From Fibrobacter sp. UWEL (GTDB lineage: Bacteria; Fibrobacterota; Fibrobacteria; Fibrobacterales; Fibrobacteraceae), in the NCBI RefSeq assembly GCF_900142535.1, contig NZ_FRBE01000010.1, forward strand, positions 62,001-126,000: DNA of 64,000 nt, written 5' to 3'. Below, one piece after another: positions 59,533 to 64,000 of the stretch; position 1 is the stretch's first letter; the number at the start of each line of letters is the position of its first letter. Both the position numbers and the translations under genes were made by a program. The notes under the pieces are model-generated. The model was given only the letters and a program-made list of their open reading frames with translations, searched no databases and was not told where the DNA came from.

Positions 59533-60456
59533 TTAGAGAGCGAAGCCCACACCGACTTCTGCAGTCATGTTGCCAGCGTCAATTTCGGTGGGATAGTCAC
59601 CGCCGAAGTAGTACTTGAAGTTAGCGTAAGCTGCAATGGGGATGATGGGGAGCTTGGCACGAACGCCCAGCATGACGTGGCCACCGATGCTGGTCTTCAG
59701 GCCTTCTTCCAGGGCTGCTTCCTTGATCTTATCCACGGCCTGATCCTGAATGCGGGAGGCGAGACGGTCTGCCATCTGGGCCGGGTCCATCTGTGCTGCC
59801 AGGTCGGCTGCCTTGGACGGATCGTTCAGAGCTTCGGAAGCGGCTTCAGCCATTTCGTCCTTCATGCTCTGGAGGACTGCACCATAAATACCATTCACGA
59901 CACTGTAGGTGAAGCTCTGGTTCAGGATGAAGGTGTTCAGGTTATAAGTAACACCACCGCCGATGTAGGGGCGGATGATAGGAATGAAAGTAATGGGGTA
60001 GGTGATGGTCAAGTCACCGTTCATGTGGAAGAACTTGGGGTTAGCTTCTGCCCAGGAGGGTACGCCACCCAGTTCCACCTTCAGGGGGATTTCCTTGTAA
60101 AGGTCAATATTGCTGGGATCTACTTCGCCACCTTCGGAAAGGATCTTGGACAGGGCTTCCTTGTCCTGGAGAACGTAGAGGCTTGCGTCATAGGAGCCGA
60201 ACTGGATGTTGAAAGTTGCTTCGACGTCGATAATGGGGAGGATGTCGATCCATGCCTTGAAACCCACACCCTGCATGATGCCCTTGAAGCCTTCATGCTT
60301 TACGAGGATGGTTCCGTCATCGGTTACTGCGGCAGGCTTATCCATGCCGGACATCTTGGTTCCAAAACCGGGGGCATAATGAGCACCGACGCCCAAAATA
60401 GCGAAGGACTGGCTTGCGAGCAGAGCAGCTGCAGCAGCAAATACTTTAAACTTCAT
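59533..60456 (-). CDS. Predicted outer-membrane protein, hypothetical
   Basis: A signal peptide (MKFKVFAAAAALLASQSFA) is followed by about 288 residues with alternating beta-strand patterns at both ends (GVGFKAWIDILPIIDVEATFNIQFGS; the C-terminus ends VGVGFAL with the terminal aromatic replaced by Leu) and a helical insert (about 195-250, DPAQMADRLASRIQDQ). The build suggests a small barrel or a lipid-facing beta protein. It lies 27 bases upstream of nothing else on its strand except the regulator operon, so it may belong to that regulon. Confidence 0.65.
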   Translation of the reverse strand: MKFKVFAAAAALLASQSFAILGVGAHYAPGFGTKMSGMDKPAAVTDDGTILVKHEGFKGIMQGVGFKAWIDILPIIDVEATFNIQFGSYDASLYVLQDKEALSKILSEGGEVDPSNIDLYKEIPLKVELGGVPSWAEANPKFFHMNGDLTITYPITFIPIIRPYIGGGVTYNLNTFILNQSFTYSVVNGIYGAVLQSMKDEMAEAASEALNDPSKAADLAAQMDPAQMADRLASRIQDQAVDKIKEAALEEGLKTSIGGHVMLGVRAKLPIIPIAAYANFKYYFGGDYPTEIDAGNMTAEVGVGFAL

Positions 60457-60541
60457 GGAAGTACTCCTTAAAAACGTTTTGACTTGAAATTACATTAAAA
60501 ATTGGAAAAACGGACGTCTAAAATTCCCGAAGATCCCAAAA

Positions 60542-61939
60542 TTACCGTATGGAAGGCACAAAAAGGAATCTTTTCTGTCCCTTGGCCACGTTGATGCTGT
60601 TGAAGTTGAAGTCATCCACGGGCTGATTGTCCTTATTGATAGCCTTTACATTCAAGGTGTGGGTTCCCGCTTCCACCGGGATACGTGCCACGTAGATGTA
60701 GTTAGGCATGAAAAGTCCTACTCGCAGGTCCGCCTGTTCCAACTGGCTCTGGGCCACGTCCACGCCAATGTTCTTCACCAGGTCGAAAAGTCCGTTTCCT
60801 GTCTGGGTTGCCTTCTTGGTCGCCTGGGCGGCGATGGTTCTTACCACCACTCGCAGGGCAGTACGTCCGATAGTTACCGGAGTTTCTTCCTCGATATTCT
60901 TGGTCAGTTCGTTGTCCACGTTCATCACTCTTTCGGGCATGACCTTCAGGCTGTTGTCTAATTTGGCAAAGAAGTGATGGGTGACCTGCTTCAGGGGCTT
61001 CTTTTCGGGCAGGGCAAAGCCAATGTGGAAGGTTTCGCTACCGGCGTTAGGAACAATGGGGGCCACCAGGGTGAGGGAGCTGATGTTACCGGTCTTTGCG
61101 TCCTTGTAATTCAAGTGCATGGAGCCGCCGCTAATGAAGGTACCGGACATGTAGAGTTCGCCCAGAATGGGGCTGTGACCCGCATAGCCTACCAGCACGA
61201 TTTCCTGTCCCAGCTTTCTTACGTCATCTGCCTTGGGGGTAGATTCCACAGGCTTGTAGCCCAGGGCGTTCAAGTCGGATACGCGATCCATTCGGGTCAG
61301 GCTTTCGCAGATGAATTCCCACACTTCCTTGGGCATGTCGATGTTGCCTTCCTTGAAGGCCTTGGCTGCCTTGATGTAGGCAATGGCGGCATCGTCATCT
61401 TCGCCGGCCATTTCATATACAATTCCGCAGAGATAGCGGAGGAATCCGTTGTCGTTCACCTTGTCCTTATCCTTCTGGTAAAGGGCATCCAGGGCAATCT
61501 GGGCGCGCTTCACTTCCACCAGGGCGTCGTCCACATTCTTCATGGCCAGGTAATTCATGATCTGCAGCTGGTGCATGACAATGATTTCAAAGGGACGTGC
61601 GCGGTAGGGGCGAACATTGTCGTTGGTTACCACGGCGGCAGCTTCGTTTGTGACGGAACGGGTGTACAGATCATCGTAAATCTGTTCGGCCTGTTCCAGG
61701 TGCATGCTGCTCTTTTCGTACTCGCCGTTATAATGATAGAGAGTACCCAGGTCAAAGTGATAAAGGTAGGCGCTCTTTTCCCCGTAGAGGTCATCCTTCT
61801 TCTTGTCGATTTCCTTGATGGTACCAGAAAATCCCTTCTTTTCCATAACGGGTGCCAGGGTCTCGTATCGAGTCATGGCCTTATTGGCGCAGGAACAAAG
61901 CAGCAACAGGCTGGACAAGAGTAATACGATGCGTTTCAT
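60542..61939 (-). CDS. COG3014-like lipoprotein with TPR-like repeats
   Basis: A lipobox (LLLLCSCAN) gives a lipid-anchored 465-residue protein. Helical repeat-like parts (YLYHFDLGTLYHYNGEYEKSS, MHLEQAEQIYDDL, YLCGIVYEMAGEDDDAAIAY) make up residues ~50-220, as in the COG3014 group of uncharacterised lipoproteins. The C-terminal half holds beta-rich segments with a helical part containing RTALRVVVRTIAAQATKKAT. The related proteins often sit next to PEGA and LpoB-like genes, and a PEGA gene indeed lies just upstream. Confidence 0.8.
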   Translation of the reverse strand: MKRIVLLLSSLLLLCSCANKAMTRYETLAPVMEKKGFSGTIKEIDKKKDDLYGEKSAYLYHFDLGTLYHYNGEYEKSSMHLEQAEQIYDDLYTRSVTNEAAAVVTNDNVRPYRARPFEIIVMHQLQIMNYLAMKNVDDALVEVKRAQIALDALYQKDKDKVNDNGFLRYLCGIVYEMAGEDDDAAIAYIKAAKAFKEGNIDMPKEVWEFICESLTRMDRVSDLNALGYKPVESTPKADDVRKLGQEIVLVGYAGHSPILGELYMSGTFISGGSMHLNYKDAKTGNISSLTLVAPIVPNAGSETFHIGFALPEKKPLKQVTHHFFAKLDNSLKVMPERVMNVDNELTKNIEEETPVTIGRTALRVVVRTIAAQATKKATQTGNGLFDLVKNIGVDVAQSQLEQADLRVGLFMPNYIYVARIPVEAGTHTLNVKAINKDNQPVDDFNFNSINVAKGQKRFLFVPSIR

Positions 61940-61990
61940 AGATTCTCCCTTTTATATACGGGGTAGAATATAATTTATTCTGAGGATACA

Positions 61991-62021
61991 AAAAAATCCC
62001 CGGTAGGAATACCGGGGAAAA
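61991..62021. terminator. Terminator of the PEGA-protein gene
   Basis: TCCCCGGTA pairs with TACCGGGGA around a GGAA-type loop, with A6 on the left serving as the T run for the minus-strand transcript. Confidence 0.85.
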
Positions 62022-62044
62022 CTCTAAGCATTTACAAGAGAGAA

Positions 62045-62590
62045 TTACTTCTTCTTCTTCTTGGAAGTGTCGATAGTGACGTTGATGGTTTCTTCACCCT
62101 TCACGGTCACCAGTTCTTCTGCAGCCTTGCGGTTGTTGCATTCTGCACGAACCAGGTGGTCACCAGCTTCCAGGTTGTGGACGGTCAGCGGAGCGCCATC
62201 GGTCTTGTCTGCCAGATCGCCATCGATGTAGACGTTGCACTTGCCCGGAACGGTAGTGATCTTGATGTGACCCTTAGGAATCTTGGTGCCGAAGTTGAAG
62301 TCGTTGCACTTGTCCTTGCCCGGCCAAATGTTCACGCGCTTGTTCACCAGTTCGTAACCCTGGTCGATGACCACGAGAGTCTGACGGCCGGACTTAACGT
62401 TCAGGTTTACAATGGGGCTCTTACCGAGAGGTTCGCCACCCAGGAACACGTCACTGTTAGGAGGTTCGGTAATGATGTTGACCACTGCGGGCTTGTTGCG
62501 GGCAGGAGGTTCATCGCCGTCGCATTCAGTTGCGAAGGCGTTGATGGAGAGGAATGCCACCATAAGGGCGAAAATGTAAAGCTTCTTCAT
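62045..62590 (-). CDS. PEGA-domain exported protein
   Basis: A signal peptide (MKKLYIFALMVAFLSINAFA) precedes two PEGA-like beta domains: NIITEPPNSDVFLGGEPLG with SPIVNLNVKSGRQTL, and IKITTVPGKCNVYIDGDLA with APLTVHNLEAGDHLV. The C-terminus is a run of lysines. PEGA domains are small surface or periplasmic beta modules of unclear role. It precedes the COG3014-like lipoprotein on the same strand but a terminator lies between. Confidence 0.85.
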   Translation of the reverse strand: MKKLYIFALMVAFLSINAFATECDGDEPPARNKPAVVNIITEPPNSDVFLGGEPLGKSPIVNLNVKSGRQTLVVIDQGYELVNKRVNIWPGKDKCNDFNFGTKIPKGHIKITTVPGKCNVYIDGDLADKTDGAPLTVHNLEAGDHLVRAECNNRKAAEELVTVKGEETINVTIDTSKKKKK

Positions 62591-62710
62591 ATAAGAGAAC
62601 TCCTATCAATTAACTTGCTCGTTAAAAATATAAAGATTTTAAAAATATGAGCCCCGATTTATGAAAAATGTTTGTTAATAATGGACCTTTCAAATGTTAT
62701 TTTTGGGAAT

Positions 62711-64000
62711 ATGAAAGCACTTTATCAAAAAATTCGCACTTTAAATGGCAAAAACTACGGTCTGTACAAGTCCTTGGCGGAAAAACCCTGGGATTTCGGA
62801 GATTTCTCCCTGGAATTTCTCCACGTACAGGGGGATCCCTTTGCCCCTGCCTCCCGAATCTTGATAAAGGCAAGTCTCCAGATGCTGGGGTACCCCTCTG
62901 AATGGGGCAGTACTTTTGAACGTCGCCTGGCTCTGTCTGATTTTTTATTGCGCCGTATGAGTGCGGTGGTGAAGGAAAGATATCCCGATAAGGATGCTGC
63001 CGTCGTCTTTGACGTGGCTGGACCTGAAATGCTGGTGCGAAATTCCCTCTGGATTGACAATGGGGAGCTGCGAGCCTGCCTCCAGGTGAAACTTCCCGGC
63101 GAAGGACGTAAGATCCAGTCCGAGTCCGCGGCAGAAATCCTGACCATGGTCCTTCCGGATTTGGTTTCTGCAAGTCTCTATAATGACGGTTCCCGCTGTG
63201 AAGGCGGTGTGAAGCCGGAACTGATGGCTCACTATAACGTTCTTGCGGATCGTAAAGTGATTCTCGAGGAACTGGACCGTCGGGGTCTTTGCGCCTTTGT
63301 TCCCGATGGGGCGGTACTTCCCAGAGCCTCCGGAATTTCTCAGGAACCGATGGAAGGGGCAATCCCGTTTGCTTCTCCCGCTGAATTGGCGGTCACCCTG
63401 AATGTGAACGGTCGAGATATTCGTGGCATGGGTATTCCTAAGGGAATTACAGTCATTACCGGCGGTGCATTCCACGGCAAGTCCACCCTGCTTCAGGCAT
63501 TGACCCGCGCTGTCTACCCTCATATTCCGGGAGACGGACGTGAAGGAATCGTGATTGATGAAAGTGCCCTTCGAGTGGGTGTTGAAGATGGCCGCAGCGT
63601 TCGCGGTACGGACTTATCCCAATTTGTCAGGGACCTTCCCGGCGGCATCTCCACCAAGGACTTTACAACTGCCAGCGCCTCCGGTTCTACCAGCGAGGCG
63701 GCCAACTTGCTGGAAGCTATGGAGGCGGGGTCTTCCACGTTCCTCATTGACGAAGACTCTTCCGCAGTGAACTTCCTTATTCGTGACGTTCGCGTCCGTA
63801 AACTTCTTGGGGATGACCGCGAACCGCTGATCCCGCTGACTGACCGCATCCGCGAAATTTGCTATGGAGAATGTCATTCCGAGCGCAGCGAAGCGGAGTC
63901 GAGGAATCTCGTCGCAATTCGTAGCTTTATTCTCGTGGCTGGCGCCTGCGGTGACTATCTGGAACTTGCGGACAACATAATTGTCATGGCCAATTACAAG
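62711..64000 (+). CDS. ABC-class predicted ATPase (COG3044), 3' end outside window
   Basis: The frame runs from the ATG at 62711 to the window edge (430 codons visible). It matches the COG3044 class: the N-terminal region with GDPFAPASRILI, then RGMGIPKGITVITGGAFHGKST (Walker A near 255), SVRGTDLSQFVRDLPGG, the signature-like ASGSTSEAANLLEAM, and TFLIDEDSSAVNFLIRD (Walker B). Near the right end IREICYGE is followed by CHSERSEAESRNL, which is the GTCATTCCGAGC repeat translated in frame, and the domain then resumes as SFILVAGACGDYLELAD. The ATPase role is unknown. Confidence 0.85.
   Translation, partial: MKALYQKIRTLNGKNYGLYKSLAEKPWDFGDFSLEFLHVQGDPFAPASRILIKASLQMLGYPSEWGSTFERRLALSDFLLRRMSAVVKERYPDKDAAVVFDVAGPEMLVRNSLWIDNGELRACLQVKLPGEGRKIQSESAAEILTMVLPDLVSASLYNDGSRCEGGVKPELMAHYNVLADRKVILEELDRRGLCAFVPDGAVLPRASGISQEPMEGAIPFASPAELAVTLNVNGRDIRGMGIPKGITVITGGAFHGKSTLLQALTRAVYPHIPGDGREGIVIDESALRVGVEDGRSVRGTDLSQFVRDLPGGISTKDFTTASASGSTSEAANLLEAMEAGSSTFLIDEDSSAVNFLIRDVRVRKLLGDDREPLIPLTDRIREICYGECHSERSEAESRNLVAIRSFILVAGACGDYLELADNIIVMANYK
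63873..63909 (+). repeat. GTCATTCCGAGC-type repeat inserted in frame into the ATPase gene
   Basis: GTCATTCCGAGCGCAGCGAA followed by GCGGAGTCGAGGAATCT. It is the same repeat family as at 16571 and 32756, here within the coding region without breaking the frame. Confidence 0.9.

Overview
The window reads as a chromosome segment of a Fibrobacter species (phylum Fibrobacterota). The main evidence is a lipoprotein carrying the Fibrobacter succinogenes major paralogous domain (26.8 kb), three giant fibro-slime domain proteins in tandem (37.5-49.9 kb), a secreted rhamnogalacturonan lyase with a Ser-rich linker and a C-terminal sorting-type domain (4.2 kb), and a PorV/PorQ-like outer-membrane protein (21.3 kb). 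No tRNA, rRNA, CRISPR array or complete insertion sequence was seen.

Layout. 0-7.1 kb: the 3' part of dxs, a membrane-anchored metallo-hydrolase, a flavin reductase with a LuxR-type regulator, and the pectin-degrading lyase. 7.2-15.1 kb: an AT-rich accessory block with an AlbA/Schlafen-type ATP-binding protein, two tandem structured-RNA candidates, a compact type III restriction-modification system, a UPF0175/DUF3368 toxin-antitoxin pair whose toxin has lost its active-site middle, and a metallophosphoesterase. Two copies of a promoter-leader-terminator element head genes here. 15.2-24.8 kb: purine salvage (rsmA-xpt-pbuX), patatin, phosphohexomutase, PorV-like protein, a sigma-54 activator and aspartate kinase. 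25-34 kb: EccA/CbbX-like AAA ATPase, paralogous-domain lipoprotein, a DprA-like pair plus a LOTUS-like protein, dnaN with a tiny membrane-protein gene, an M23 peptidase, and two broken genes. 34.2-37.3 kb: an RNase G/E made of two fused copies, the second lacking both catalytic aspartates. 37.5-49.9 kb: three fibro-slime proteins. 50.1-54.4 kb: pta followed by a lipoprotein locus built on a 300-bp direct repeat. 54.5-64 kb: small proteins, phosphofructokinase, a two-component system, envelope proteins, a PEGA protein and an ABC-class ATPase cut by the window end.

Most unusual points. (1) The repeated promoter of the lipoprotein locus has a poly-T tract exactly between -35 and -10, 11 T in one copy (17-bp spacer) and 9 T in the other (15-bp spacer), which looks like a slippage switch. 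(2) Two adjacent RNAs with a shared 5' segment and long-range closing stems precede the type III R-M genes. (3) A short promoter/hairpin/terminator leader recurs before two unrelated accessory genes, with different but compensated terminator stems. (4) The RNase G/E fusion has a catalytic half and a dead half. (5) An intergenic GTCATYCYGAGC repeat has invaded two coding regions, once in frame and once with a frameshift. Homopolymer and single-base changes (LuxR gene, 33.7-kb gene) may be biological or assembly errors, and the sequence alone cannot separate these.
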